NCBI RefSeq assembly: GCF_963082655.1
Contig: NC_081555.1
Location: forward strand, 15,430,817 to 15,494,816
DNA: 64,000 nt
Source: Stomoxys calcitrans
Taxonomy: Eukaryota; Arthropoda; Insecta; Diptera; Muscidae
Direction of reading: 5' to 3'
In this document: positions 22,891-34,907 of the stretch, one piece after another
Position numbering within the stretch: position 1 is the first letter of the stretch
How the letters are laid out: each line of letters begins with the position of its first letter
The notes under the pieces: model-generated
The model's database searches: none
What the model was told of the DNA's origin: nothing
Seen by the model: only the letters and a program-made list of their open reading frames with translations
Translations under genes and position numbers: made by a program

Positions 22891-25345
22891 AATTTGATTG
22901 TCCATTTAACAAAATTTCTTCTAATATTCTTTTTCTGATGGTGGTTCTTTTACCAGTACCTGGGTCCCTCTGTGATTTATTAGAACCTAAGTATTATTTT
23001 GACCATATATTCCACTTTGAGGTCATCTCCGTTCACAGTCTTTTAATCTATCTTCTTGTCATTTGTCTTAATTTATACAGTATGGCTTTCGTTGGTCAAA
23101 AATTTGATTCAAGTCATCCATTGATCCTGTGTTCATCCCTCAATCCTGAAGAATGAATCAGATTTTCTGATCTCTTAATCCCACCCATAATAACCTCTAC
23201 CTTTATTCATGATTCCTTTAAAAATGAGTCCTTCTTTAACTTATCCGGAGTATATTTCACTGATTTTAGAGCCTTTCTATCTTTTATCCCAATTATGGGC
23301 GGAATAGTCAAACTCCTACTTCTATTTGTGCTTTAAATTATTTGTAAGGTAGCGACACTGCTTTCTTTGACAGTTTCTGCCAGTTTACTTAATGCAGATT
23401 AAGTTGCGTCAGGGTTTACCCAGATAGTAATCAGTTGTACTTTGCCTATAGTTGCCCTAACAAACTTTGTATCGCTTGGATTATCAACAAGGAATTTATC
23501 CGGTGTCCTAATTAGCGCAAGTGGTTTGAACATTGATGCCGATTAGCATAAGGATTTGTGTCTTTCGTTAATGTTTGCGGTATCTGTGTGGGTTTAGGGC
23601 AATTTAATCACACCCACGGATTTTAGGGGACTACTTGTGAAGCACTAAGTACAGTAAATAATCTGCTTGAGGTTTAGCATAAATCTTTGGGATATTTGAT
23701 GATTGAGAGCCAAAGGTCAGGATACTATACCTGTTAGATGTGTTTAAGAGTACCAGGACAGCTTGTATACACGGGATAATACATTTTATGCAGGAACATT
23801 TCTGAAAACAATAAAACGTGAAATGGAGTCATAGTTTCATTAAGTAATTTTTAAAAATCAAGTAATATATTATTGAGATAAAAACTTGTTATAAATGCGA
23901 AAAATTAAAATTTCGATTTTTAGATATTTGACTCTTTTTTAGTTCATCTTTTGGGGTTTCCACTTTATTTCTTATTTTTATAACGAATCCAATCTCATCA
24001 TCGAATTTTCCCACATTTTTTTTGCGAAAATATGGTGATGACATTTGCCACACCTCCAAAAACAGCAAAACCTTTTAGCAGTTTCGGTTTCTTAAAAAAA
24101 AACATTGCAAATAATATTAGAAAAACTGAAAATCCTTAAAGAAATGTGTTAATAAATAACCCCTTTTTAAATAAAAAAACTCTATCCATTATGAACTGTA
24201 GTAAATACGAAGAAGCCATTTCATTTGTTAAGCTTCTACCATTACTTCTACCCATACCATCACCACCCATTAAAGAGTTGAGTAATTTTGCACGCTTCTA
24301 GTGGTTTTCATTGTTTTTTCATTGTAAGAAAAGAATTTCTCTTTTAAAATTTCTATTTTTTCCCTTAAAATGTCTGTTTTTGGCTACAAAGAAAAAAAAG
24401 AAAAGGGGTTAGACACTTACACCAAACAAAAGATTTTTCATATGAAACAACTCTTTCAACACCAATCTGAACACAACTAAGCCATAATTTAGCTGCCCAA
24501 TTTAGAAGGGTTGTAATACAAGGGAAATAAAACCACTTTCTTCCAAAAAAAGAGCAATTTTTACAAAAAGTAAATACACCACGTTTTGAGGCAAAATTCA
24601 TAGAAAAAGTTATGCTAAAGAAGGGTTAGTTTTTTTTTTAGATACTTAAAAGGGGTATCAAGCACTTGGTGGATAATATCTATGATGCTAAGGTTAGTGT
24701 TGAAAATTTGAAATTTCAATTAAGTGTTGGTGATATATGTTTGTGATGATATGTGCAATGGGCCAAAGGATTAGCTATGCCTGACTTAGTTTAAGAGTCC
24801 CAAAAACGTATTAGTTTTTAAAAGCAAACATTTTTGGGTGGTTTTTGATATCAAATTTAGTTTTTCGATCTCTTTTTACTTTAGTTTCGTTTCTTTTATT
24901 TTAAAGAGTTATGCAGGCTTTTGGTTTTAAAAGGCTTGAACTCTATAGGAAGTGGTCGCCTTGGGTGCTCTATTTAAGGAAAAAACTGACCATTTTTGGA
25001 ATTTATAATCCCAAATGACCATTTGATGAACTCTGGCCTAACAAAGGACGATATTTGCATGGCCTAATGGCCATTTTCACACGTTATTAAGGCTTTCCAA
25101 ACGAATAATAAATAAAAATATACATTGAGATTAGTCAATTCTGTGGGAAAGAGTTTTGGGGTATATTAAACCATTAAAATCGGAACTGCTAATGATGAAT
25201 GAAAAAAGTCCTTCATTATGGATACTTCATTAAGGTTACGTCAGGATACAAAGTGTAAGACTCTTTTTGAGAATTTTTAAGAATTGTTAACAAAAAATAT
25301 GTAGCGAATGTTTCATCTTAGGTTTAGGTTGCTTACTGAAGAAAA
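22891..25345. other. AT-rich unique DNA
   Basis: No supportable gene or repeat. Open frames are at most 78 codons and lack family features. Confidence 0.5.
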
Positions 25346-25640
25346 ATGTTCAACTAGTCTGCTATGCAGACGATGTTATAATACTTCTAAGGGGTAGAAG
25401 TCTGAATCAGCTATGAAGAAAGGCCGCAAGGGGTTTGGAGATAGCATACGACTGGGCTAGACCTTGGTTCGGAAGAAAGACGAAGGTGGGACAGTTATCA
25501 GAAGAGCAATTTCGATATCCGACAGGGTCTGATCTGAACGTAAACCCAGGTAATACTGATATCTGACGGTTCGGAAGAAAGACGAAGGTGGGACAGTTAT
25601 CAGAAGAGCAATTTCGATATCCGACAGGGTCAAATATTTA
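25346..25640 (+). pseudogene. Loa/I-like LINE RT fragment with 102-bp duplication
   Basis: In plus orientation it encodes VCYADDVIILLRG, then an AYDWARP and RKTKVGQL segment matching the RT of the LINE at 10546-10998. The stretch GGTTCGGAAGAAAGACGAAG and about 60 bp after it occurs at 25466 and again at 25568, a 102-bp direct duplication. Only this small part of the element is present. Confidence 0.65.
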
Positions 25641-25656
25641 ACAGTGTTTTTTTCTA

Positions 25657-27350
25657 TCAACTAACACACAGGGGATATCCCTTAAGAAGACAGTGCATTG
25701 CGTTGACGAAGAAGTCTTGTCTTAAATTTCTTAATGTCATAATGGGTGGGAAAAACATTAGCCTGAAGTCGATTCCATACGAACCGGCCGAGCGAAATAA
25801 GAATTCTCTCTGTAATGCATTGTCCGTTCCACCGACCAATCAATTACAAAAAGGGGAGTGAGTTCCTGGAATGTCTAGTATTTCTGACAAATATTCTTAC
25901 CTTAGGAATAAGAAGGTGAATATCAGATGAACACACACCATGAATGTACCGATAGGACAGCGCCAAACAGCCCACATTATGACGATGTTCAAGGGAGGTT
26001 ATAGAGTTGGGTACCCTAATGTCTCCAATGAATGCCATCGCTCTCCTCTGTACATGGTCCAGTAGCACGGTCTAACACGCACCATGAATGTACCGATAGA
26101 ACAGTGCCAAACAACCCATATTACGACGATGTTCAAGGGAGGCAATAGAGTTGGGTACCCTAATGTCTCCAATGAAGGCCATCGCTCTCCTCTGTACATG
26201 GTCCAGTAGCTCCAGGGATGATTTTGAAGCTCCAACCCATACATGTGAGTTGTACTCCCCTAAGAAGATCAGAAGGAATGAAGTAATTCTTACACCGTTT
26301 AAGGAAGCCTAAACATTTGAAAGCTTCATTCGACATTTCGAATACATGTTTAACCCAACGGATATCACTAAGGATCTGCATGTCCAGAACTTCAAGAGAT
26401 GATCGTAATGGGTCAGCGAATTGTTTGTGTGATAACATGCAGCACTGAGTCTTCTGTGCATTAAAATCTATTCGATTCATTGGACCCCACTCAGAATTGG
26501 CCAGCAAATCCAGGTAGAGTGTATCGTCCATAATTCGCCTCTTGCCTTCAATCTCTTAAAGATTCGGCCTATGGTCGAATGAAGTCTAAGCATTTGAAAG
26601 CTTCTTTCGACAATTCGAATACATGTTTAGCCCAATGGATCTCCATGCCAAGAACATCAAGAGCTTCTTATTGCTCAACATTAATACCTTTGATAGACAG
26701 AGAAGATCGTTATGGGTGAGCGAATCGTTAGTGTGATAGCAAGTGCATTAAAATCTACTCGATTCATTTGACCCCACTCAGAATTGGCCAGCAAATCCTG
26801 GCAGAGGGTATCGTCCATAATCCGCCTCTTGCTCTCAATCTCTCGAAGATTTGGCCTATGGTCGAATGAGTACGAATGACGGAGATTACTGTCATCCGCA
26901 AACGAGTAGATCGGATTTGATGTCTGGCTCAACTAGAAAAGAGAGGGAGAAAGAACAGAGCCCTTGGGGTACACCTGCAAAATGAACGAAGACATTACCG
27001 GCACCAAATGCGACAAGCTTTGATAGCAGTGCAACGTGCCAGACCCTATGAAATGCCTAAGAGCTACAAACTTACTCTCACCAAACTGGTGGATTGAGCG
27101 ACTCCAACGTTTCGACAGAAATGCCATGAGGTCGCCCGTAGACCAATTTCTGCGGAACCCATACTGTTGGGCGCTAAAAATTAGACTCATTAGACTCTAA
27201 ATAGTTCACAAGATGGAGATTAAACATGATCTCCATAACCTTGGAGAGAGTGGAGCATATGGCAGTTAATCGCAGAGTTGTTTGCCTCACTCCTCTTGGA
27301 TATTGGCTGAACGTTTGCAACCTTCCGACGCGACGGGAAGACTCCCGCAC
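25657..27350 (-). mobile_element. Jockey-like LINE reverse transcriptase remnant
   Basis: Reading down the minus strand: QQYGFRRNWSTGDLMAFLS (RT block 2), a WHVALLSKLVAFGAGN-like block, VLSPSLF (block 4), YSFADDSNL (catalytic FADD), CLGFLKRCKNYF, QRRAMAFIGDIRV, then RNTRHSRNSLPF and a C-terminus ending at 25657. These are typical of non-LTR elements of the jockey type without RNase H. Several stops and frameshifts break it. Two internal duplications are visible (143 bp at 25938/26081 and ~280 bp at 26300/26580). Confidence 0.75.
26160..26531 (-). pseudogene. LINE RT thumb/connection segment
   Basis: This 123-codon open segment of the jockey-like element contains RIDFNAQKTQCCMLSHK, then a SDIRWVKHVFEM block and CLGFLKRCKNYFIPSDLL. 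These match the region after the catalytic FADD in jockey-like polymerases. It ends in frameshifted sequence shared with the 143-bp duplication. Confidence 0.65.
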
Positions 27351-27883
27351 GGTAAGAAAGTTTGCGTTATGGACGAGTCAGCGTCAAATAACACTTACGC
27401 ACGACAAGTGTTGACATGCCAACCGGGCCCGCGATTTATTAACGTTGAGATTCTCAAGAACTCTTTTAACTCCGCTAGTTCGAAAAAATTATCTGAGGCA
27501 TGACGCTAGATACATTTACGATTAAAGGGAATGGTTGATTGCTATCTAGCAGGGAAGAGCTCCGGCATAATCAACCGGGTCATTGAATGTTTGAAGTGCT
27601 ACCTTTTACCCTTTTAACGAACGACTAAAAGCTGTTACTTCGTGCGTCGTTGCCTGGTTAAATTTAAGTAATACTCATAAATTGTACAAAAAGTCATACA
27701 ATTTTTGAAAAAGTAGCACAATTAAACCACAATGAATCATAAATGAAAACCGAATAGAGATATATTCATTTCATTCAAAAAAGGTCATAAAGCCCAATGG
27801 GCGTTCTGGCCGATTTTTATGGGGTTATAATTCCTTAAAAAAATATTGGGGGTAGGGTAGGTTATAAGGCCCGAAGATGTGTT
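27351..27883. other. Spacer without recognised feature
   Basis: AT-rich; no gene or repeat that I can support. Confidence 0.4.
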
Positions 27884-28205
27884 TGGAGGCCACCGTAGTG
27901 CAGAGGTTAGCATACCCGCCTATGACGCTGAACGCCTGGGTTCAAATCCTGACGAGACCATCAGAAAAAATTTTCAACGGAGGTTTTCCCCTCCTAATGC
28001 TGGCAACATTTGTGAGGTACTGTGCCATGTAAAACTTCTCTCTAAAAAGATGTCGACCTGCGGCACGCCATTCGGACTCGCCTATAAAAAGGAAGCACCT
28101 TATCATTGAGATTAAAAAAGACTTAAGTCGGAGTGCACTCATTGATATGTGGGATGTTTGCCCCTGGTCCTTAGTGGAATGTTCATGGGCAAAATTAGCA
28201 ATTTG
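27884..28205 (+). mobile_element. SINE (tRNA-derived), near full length
   Basis: It begins GGAGGCCACCGTAG with an A-box-like TAGTGCAGAGGTTAGC and a B box GGTTCAAATCC about 35 bp later. The body has CCCCTCCTAATGCTGGCAAC, GAGGTACTGTGCCATG and CGGCACGCCATTCGGACT, and the end is GTGGAATGTTCATGGGCAAA. A 9-bp near-match (GATGTGTTT / GATGTTTTA) flanks it. The 76-codon open frame inside (MFGGHRSAEVSIPAYDAERL...) is only the SINE read through. Confidence 0.9.
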
Positions 28206-28239
28206 ATGTTTTACGACGTTATGTCCACTAGGCGTTATG

Positions 28240-28440
28240 AACGGTCATCACTCCCCGGCACTTAATGCTATGTTTTATATCAAATTCGTACTTTCCTCTT
28301 AAATACCTATCATTTGATACCCATATTGTTGTTGGGCGTTCCCCCAGATTATTTGACCCAATTTGTATACCAATTTCGTGTTTTTGGGTTACCATAAGCG
28401 TGCAAACCAAATTACGCTTAAATTAGTGCAGCCATCTTCG
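28240..28440. repeat. Family-B repeat fragment
   Basis: It contains 'TCATTTGATACCCATATTG', 'GGGCGTTCCCCCAGATTATT' and 'CATCTTCGAAATCTGCC', the same order of modules as at 1740-1930. Confidence 0.6.
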
Positions 28441-28951
28441 AAATCTGCCAAGTATGGTTCAAATCGGTCTATAACCTGATAAGGCTCCCATAAAAACCGA
28501 TCTCTTGATTTGACTTCTTGAGCTCCTGGAAGGCGCAATTTTTATTCGATTTGGATGAAAATTTTCACATGGTGTTCTGTTATGACTTCTAACAACTGTG
28601 CCAAGTACGGTCTAAATCGTTCTGATATTGCTCCTATATAAATCGATCTCCCAATTTGACTTCTTGAGATCCTGGAAGCTGCAATTTTTGTCTGATTTGG
28701 CTGAAACTTTGTACATAGTGTTCTGTTATGACTCTCAACAACTGGACTTTTGTACAATCCCAATGGACTTTTGTACAATCCCAAGAATCAGAAACGCGAA
28801 GTGTAAGATGTTCAAATCGAAACACCCTAGTATACATACATAGCTGCTATGGGTTAGTAATTGAGTAATTTTTTACCGAATTTTGACGAAATGCGGTTAA
28901 CCACTCAATGTATCCGATATGGTGGGTATCTAAAGTTAGGACTGGCCGAAC
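28441..28951 (+). repeat. Family-A repeat with degenerate terminus
   Basis: There are about two and a half units with 'CCATAAAAACCGATCTC', 'GACTTCTTGAGCTCCTGGAA' and 'TTATGACTTCTAACAACTG'. It ends near GGTGGGTATCTAAAGTTAGG then ACTGGCCGAAC, a decayed form of the family-A hairpin terminus. Confidence 0.65.
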
Positions 28952-30400
28952 ATTATGCCATTTAGCATGTTTTAAATCTTTTTGGTTTTTTCATGGTTTT
29001 CTATATTTGAAAATTTTGTTTTAGTTTTTTCCCATCGAATTCCCTGTCATTTAAGATTGATTTTTATATCAATCATTCTTAAGAAATCTTAAAAAAGTAT
29101 GGTAATTCCTAAATTTAATGCAGTCAAATGATTTTGCATAATGCTGTCGCATATCTTCAAAAGGAAAATCTTTAAAAAATGATTTCGACATGAATACAAG
29201 CCAAAGATGCTAAGCAGCCACCACCATAGTCTCATCACTTAATCATTGTCATCTCCTGGCTCCACCTCCTTCCCGAGGCAAATCGATCAATGTCCTGTCA
29301 TTAGCATATCATTAAAACTGAGACAAAACCTCAAAAAGGCGATGACAAAAAACCTCAAAAAATGCCAGAGAAAAAAACACTAAAAAAATGTCATAAAAAT
29401 TTCACAGGTAACTAGGCATAAAATTCTATGAGAATAGAAAATTCAAGGTGACAATTGGGAATTTTTCGGTAGCTAGTTAACACCCTATATGGATTTGGCA
29501 TAATTAACATATGCTAATTGTTTGTCTTGAAGATGTTAAAGAACAGAGAGAATAGAAAATTGAAAGATGTATGAGTAGAACTCGTTTGCCTAAAAAAAGA
29601 AAGGAAAATCTAGGGTAGCAACATGCAATTCTTGGCTTGTGTCATATGGAAATGTCTATTCCAATATTTAAGAAAATTGGGTGGTTTATTTTCCCGAGCT
29701 CCTCGAGTGTGTAATTAGGAGGGATGTGTGTTATGTTGTAAAAATCCTTAACATAGCTTGTGGTCACATATGCAAATGTTTTGCAATGAATTCAAATAGG
29801 GTGGAGGTCTTTTGTCTTGTTACTATGGGCGTTTTTTTTGTATATGTTCTATGTATAGATGTTGAGTTTTGGAGACTCATAGGCTTAAGGCTCAAAACCT
29901 TTTCTATTGCTATGTTAAAGAGTTTTTAAAGTATGTTTGTTTGTATTACAAAGAGCTGTCTTGACTTTTTTTCACTTAACATTGATGTTTTTGAAGAGTT
30001 TGAGTAGAAAGTAAAAAAGCGTAAAGGACGAACTTTAGTTATGAGTATTTTTTTAAGAAAAAATGCGGTATATGGCATTAGTGTTGCTTAACATTTGAGG
30101 ATCGAAAGATCAGTTTGTAAATATAACTACTTATGGTGGTCACTCATAGCACCGATGATAAAATACCCTCTTACTCCGTGCTCTGCCATATCTTCTCTCC
30201 TCCTTTTCACATTAATTCATGCAACTGGTAAAATAAATGATAACTTTAAGTGCAACTCCAGAAACAAGGCCTTCACTCGCGCATTTATGACTCCAGGATA
30301 AAAAATACGCCAACTCCTTCTGTTAACATTTGTGTAATGTAGACTATTCTTTTATGCTTTCCCTGCTGCTGTTATGGTAGAACCTTCTGTGATTCCCTTT
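28952..30400. other. AT-rich unique DNA
   Basis: No supportable gene. The 82-codon frame at 29681-29929 is Cys/Val/Phe-rich and resembles nothing I know. Confidence 0.5.
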
Positions 30401-30445
30401 TATACCCTCAACCATAGGATGGGGGGATACTAATTTTGACATTCT

Positions 30446-30661
30446 GTTTGCCCAAAAAGTAATTGCGGATTTTTGAAAAGAGTAAAACTTAGAATGAACT
30501 TCAATCAGATATACTTTTTTACACTTTTTTTCTAAAGCAAGCTAAAATTAACAGCTGATAACTGACAGAAGAAAGAATGCAATTACAGAGTCACAAGCTG
30601 TGAAAAAATTTGTCAACGCCGACTATATGAAAAATCCGCAATTACTTTTTGGGCAACCCAA
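30446..30661 (-). mobile_element. Mariner-type MITE, copy 2, 5'-truncated
   Basis: It is co-linear with copy 3 (34908-35144) but starts at TTTGCCCAAAAAGTAATTGC, so it lacks the outermost few bases on the left and has a ~15-bp internal gap. The right end is complete (GGGCAACCCAA). It lies inside the family-A element. Host sequence similar to TAATTTCGTAATTCTGTTT occurs on both sides. Confidence 0.8.
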
Positions 30662-30761
30662 TAATTTCGTAATTCTGTTTGAAACTCGAAATATTAGTCT
30701 AAGACCCCATAAAGTATAATCTATTCTTGATCGTCATGACATTTTAAGTCGATCTAGCCAT

Positions 30762-30895
30762 GTCCGTCCGTCCGTCTGTCCGTCCGTCCGTCCGTCCGTC
30801 TGTCCGTCCGTCTGTCCGTCCGTCCGTCCGTCTGTCCGTCTGTCCGTCTGTCCGTCTGTCCGTCTGTCCGTCTGTCCGTCCGTCCGTCCATCTGT
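30762..30895. repeat. (TCCG/TCTG)n tetranucleotide repeat
   Basis: There are about 33 copies of GTCC/GTCT in alternation. It is part of the family-A element: the other copies have a shorter GACAGACGGACGGACATGG on the opposite strand (43930, 63590). It has expanded only here. Confidence 0.95.
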
Positions 30896-32250
30896 CTATC
30901 GAAAGCATGCAAACTTTCGCATGAGTAAAGCTAGCCGCTTGAAATTTTGCACAAACACTTCTTATAAGTGTAGGTCGGTTGGGATTGTAAATGGGCTATA
31001 TCGGTCCACGTTTTGGTATAGCTGCCATTTAAACCGATCTGGGATCTTGACTTCTTGAGCCGCTAGAGGGTACAATTCTTATCCGATTTGGCTGAAATTT
31101 AGCATGAGGTGTTTTATTATGACTTCCAACAACTTTGCTGAGTATAATTCAAATCGGTCCATAACCTGATATAGCTGTCATATAAACTGATCTGGGGTCT
31201 TGACTTCTTGAGCGTCTAGAGTGCGCAATTCCTATCCGATTTGGCTGTAATTTTGCATGACATTTTTTGTTATGACTTTCAAAAACGGTGCTAAAAATAG
31301 TTGAAATCGGTCCATAACCTGATATAGCTGCCATATAAACCGATCTGGGGTCTTGACTTCTTGAACCTCTGCAGATGCTTGAAATTTCGCACGAATACTT
31401 CCTATTAGTGTAGGTCGGTTGGAATTGTAAATGGGCCATATCGTTCCCTGTTTTGATATAGCTGCGCTATAAACCGATCTTGGATCTTGACTTCTTGAGT
31501 CACTAGAGGGTGTAATTCTCGTCCGATCTGGCTGAAATTTTGCAACAGATGTTTTGTTATGAATCCCAACATCTGTGTTAAGTTTGGTTAAAATCGGTCC
31601 ATAACCTGATATAGCTGCAATATAAACCCAATTTGGGTCTTGAATTCTTCTGCCTCAAAGGGGCGCAATTTTAATCCAATTTGGCTGTAATTTTGCACCT
31701 GGTGTTACTTACAACAACTGTGCTAAGTATGGTTCAAATCGGTATGGTATAGCTGCCACATAAACTGATCTTAGGTCTTGACTTCTTGGGCCGCTAGAGC
31801 CGCTCATCCGATTTGGCTGAAATTTGGAATAAGGTGTTTTGTTATGACGTCCAACAACTGTGTCAAGTATGGTGTAAATCGGTGAATAACCTGATATAGC
31901 TGCCATATAAACGGATATGGGATCTTGACTTCTTGAGCCTATAGAGGGCGCAATTTTCATCCGAATTTTGTACAACGACTTCTCCCATAACTTTCAACTT
32001 ATGTGTCCAATATGGTCTGAATTGTTCTATAGCTTGATGCTGCTCCCATATAAACCAATCTCCCGGTTTTGCTTCTTGAGCCTCTACAAGGCGCAATTCT
32101 TATCCGAATGTTCAGCATTCAATTTTTTGCCTAAAGCATTGTTTACCTAAAAAAAATACCGCGCAAAGAACTCAACAAATGCGATCCATTCTAGAGGGTA
32201 TAAAAGATTCGTCCCGGCCGAACTTAGCACGCTCTTCTTTGTTTCGAAGT

Positions 32251-33944
32251 ATTTTTCTTTACTTGTGTTTTAGATAGAGAGGTTTTCTGATTACAATAAT
32301 CCGTTAGAATTAAACAATGGGCATGATAGTCTTTAGCAAATTGGTGCTGAGGCATCTCCGGCCTCTTCAACACATTAAGCTTGACCTTGCGGATACAACA
32401 GCATTAGACACAAATCAAGAATTGCTGTAAATAAAATTGCGTAGTGCGATTCAAACCAATTTTCTCGTTTAGTTACATTTTTCATTTCATGACTGTGGGA
32501 ATATTCTTCCCAATCTAATTAGGGCCATATCTGCTGGGCCATCTCAAACACTTGTCACCACCAAAGGTCCCCTTATATGATTACAAAAAAGTATAACTCG
32601 CATTTAATGGCCACAAAACATGACATTGTCCTGTTGCTGTAGGCATTCCTTACAAAAACTAATTTTTTTTTTTTAATTTTAATATACCCTCTTTAAAGTC
32701 CCAGCTACTCACAAAGTCTCCCTATAGCTTCCATAAAATCCTAATTTAAAAATGAAAAACCACTTCCGCTAATAACAGCTAATTTGTGAAAGGCCACAAC
32801 TGTAGGGGAGCGGAGAAGAAGAGAAGAAAAAAACGAAAATGATAAAAATGATATTATATAAAAGATAAAAATCTAGAAGAACTCACAAACAAAGCAAACC
32901 CAGAGGACGAAGTTCCTTTGCAGGAGCAACACTAAACAGCCCAGCAACAGTTTTGCAAATGCATGCATCACTAACTCAAATGAATGACTTTGAACATTCC
33001 AGCAAGGAGGTACATAAATGCAAGAGGACATGGGGTACAAAAAAAGCGCAAATTAAGACAGATTTTTATCAGAGTAAATGAAAGTCTATGAAACTTAAAT
33101 ATTTAAGCTGGTTTCTATGGAGGAAGAAGAGGGACTATTTTCAAGTTTTCAACATGAAAAGAAGTTGAAATTGTTCATAATTTGTTGCACAGACAACATC
33201 GTAGTCGTAGTGGTCGTCGTCTTCATCTTCTATAGCACCTTCAAAGTGCTCTGCTTTCAAAGCAGATGAAAAAGTGGAAGCCTAAGGACGCACCAAATGA
33301 ATGTTGAAAGAAAAAGGATCTAAAAACAACATTCCCTTTAAGCCAATGACATGCTGCCGCATGCAGCAGCTACTTCAGTCATCAGCTTCTTAGCAATATC
33401 TACAGCAATGTGCCAAAAACTCAAAGAATCTGAAAAGAATCTTTTGTTCCATATTAATTCCTTATAGTATGGCATAACGTTGAGCTATATAGCACACACA
33501 CACACACACACACTTAAACATAGTCAGACATAAATGCATAGCTAAGATGTGTGTGCTTGTTGTATGAAGGAACTAAAGTGAATGAATGCTGAATCCTCTT
33601 AACGGAAGAGTAACAGTTGTTTAGAGCCAAACAATAGGAGGAAATACCACTAGGGAGAGAGAGAGAGAGAGAAACATAGCAAGAGAGTTGTGTATGGCGC
33701 GAGACATTTTTTGTCTGGGAGAGAGTTATTGTTGAAGCCGGACCCTTTGAAGGAGAGCTTGTTTTATTTAACACGTGCTATTATAACCTTTAAAAATGTG
33801 AGAGAATGTTGTGCTACGCACTTAGAGAATTAGTATGAGGGTTAATTGTTTGTGGTACACTGTTAAAATTTTGGTACACTGTAATACAGGTGTTAATAAA
33901 TTTTGAGGAAATTGTTTGAAATAATAAAATTCAAAAAAATCTTA
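32251..33944. other. AT-rich unique DNA with CA and GA microsatellites
   Basis: (CA)n lies at about 33491-33512 and (GA)n at 33654-33673. There is no supportable gene, and no other repeat family is recognised. Confidence 0.5.
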
Positions 33945-34673
33945 TATATTAAATTCAATTTGTGTTTGTTTGTTTGTTCCGTATAGACTCAAAAACAGCT
34001 GAACCGATTACCAAAACCTAAATTTTCACAGGTCGGGAATAAAACATAGGCTATATAATTTTTTGATATCGGAGGACTCTTCCCCTTACCCCAAAAGTAC
34101 TGTCCAAAAATAAAAGTGTACCGATCGGGACAATATTAAATTTAAATGAAAGGTATTCGGGAGTAGATTACTAAAATGGAAAAAAATTAAGTCATGTAAT
34201 GAATGGTTTCCCCAGCCTAAAAATGGCTTCCTGGGACTCAAATGAAAACAATTTGGGGGTAAATTAGGAAAATGATATTAAAATTTATGTTAAGGTATAC
34301 AGGTGGTGTGTAACCTCCTTAAATAAACTCAAATTGGTTATTTGACCCATTACGACACTATGGGACTTAAATGAAAGGTATTTGAGAGTAGAAAGTAAAA
34401 TCAGTTTTGGGGCCAATTATTTGTGGGTAAGCCCCAAAGCACCCTCTTATTCCAGAGCCAATCAAAATTGGGCTCAAATGAAAACTTTTTGGGAGTAAAG
34501 AAAGAACTTGATACCTATTTTTAGGGCAAAGTGTCGGAGTGCCAGCCCCAGCCCCAAAACACCCTCGGACCTGTACATATTTATCGACCATGGCAATTTT
34601 GGGCTTTAATGAAAGGTATTTGAGAGTAGAGCACGAATTTGACAAATGCGAAATGTCTGAGGTACCATCCCTG
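33945..34673 (+). repeat. Family-B element with (GTTT)n head
   Basis: It starts TTATATATTAAATTCAATTT then GTGTTTGTTTGTTTG, then ACTCAAAAACAGCTGAACCG. Units with 'GGGACTTAAATGAAAGGTAT' and 'TTTGAGAGTAGA' repeat about every 110-130 bp. The head, inverted, matches the tail at 61580-61640. It is non-coding. A 92-codon minus frame here is a by-product. Confidence 0.65.
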
Positions 34674-34896
34674 CTCTTCCTTTAGTTCGGTCACAAAATT
34701 ATTTCATTTTGTTCTTGGATTCATCCAGCTTGGACCAATGGGCTTCAGTTTTTTCTTCTATTTCAAATAGAAAAGCAAAGCAACAAAAACCCTCCAAAAT
34801 GTCTCTCCTATATGGTATGTTAAATGTATTAGGGGTAGGCTGCCAACGAACGTGATTTTGCCCTTTGCCAGAGGGCCCATCAGATTGCTACGCCAC
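34674..34896 (+). repeat. Left copy of a ~215-bp direct repeat
   Basis: It runs from CTCTTCCTTTAGTTCGGTCA to GCCAGAGGGCCCATCAGATT and closely matches 35428-35640. The offset is about 750 bp. A MITE (34908-35144) lies between the two copies, just after this one. The function and the parent element are unknown. Confidence 0.75.
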
Positions 34897-34907
34897 TTAA
34901 AGTTATA

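Larger units (their letters stand above)
30401..32250 (-). mobile_element. Family-A element with both ends, ~150-bp units, nested MITE
   Basis: One end is TATACCCTCAACCATAGGATGG; the other is GATTCGTCCCGGCCGAAC (32206-32223). Between them are a TCCG/TCTG microsatellite (30762-30895) and tandem units. TAGCTG, which in most units opens the sequence TAGCTGCCATATAAACCGATCT, occurs at 31019, 31172, 31325, 31459, 31612, 31750 and 31897. Four of the spacings are 153, 153, 134 and 153 bp. A MITE at 30446-30661 interrupts the left end. No protein is encoded. Strand is given relative to the copy at 11831. Confidence 0.75.

Noticed and set aside
20694..22897. Open frames with SYGRP-type or MVVLP-type repeats
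   Set aside because: They follow directly from the 15-bp repeat and are open in several frames and on both strands; no start, promoter or non-repeat domain supports a gene.
27890..27960. tRNA gene suggested by A and B boxes
   Set aside because: The boxes belong to the SINE head, with no cloverleaf-consistent acceptor stem that I can confirm, and are followed by SINE body.
27879..28109. Frames such as MSAYDAERLGSNPGET in five places
   Set aside because: They recur only where the SINE occurs and follow its sequence, so they are SINE by-products, not a protein family.
29681..29929. 82-codon frame with Cys and hydrophobic residues
   Set aside because: No homology-like motif, no signal of coding context; consistent with chance in AT-rich DNA.
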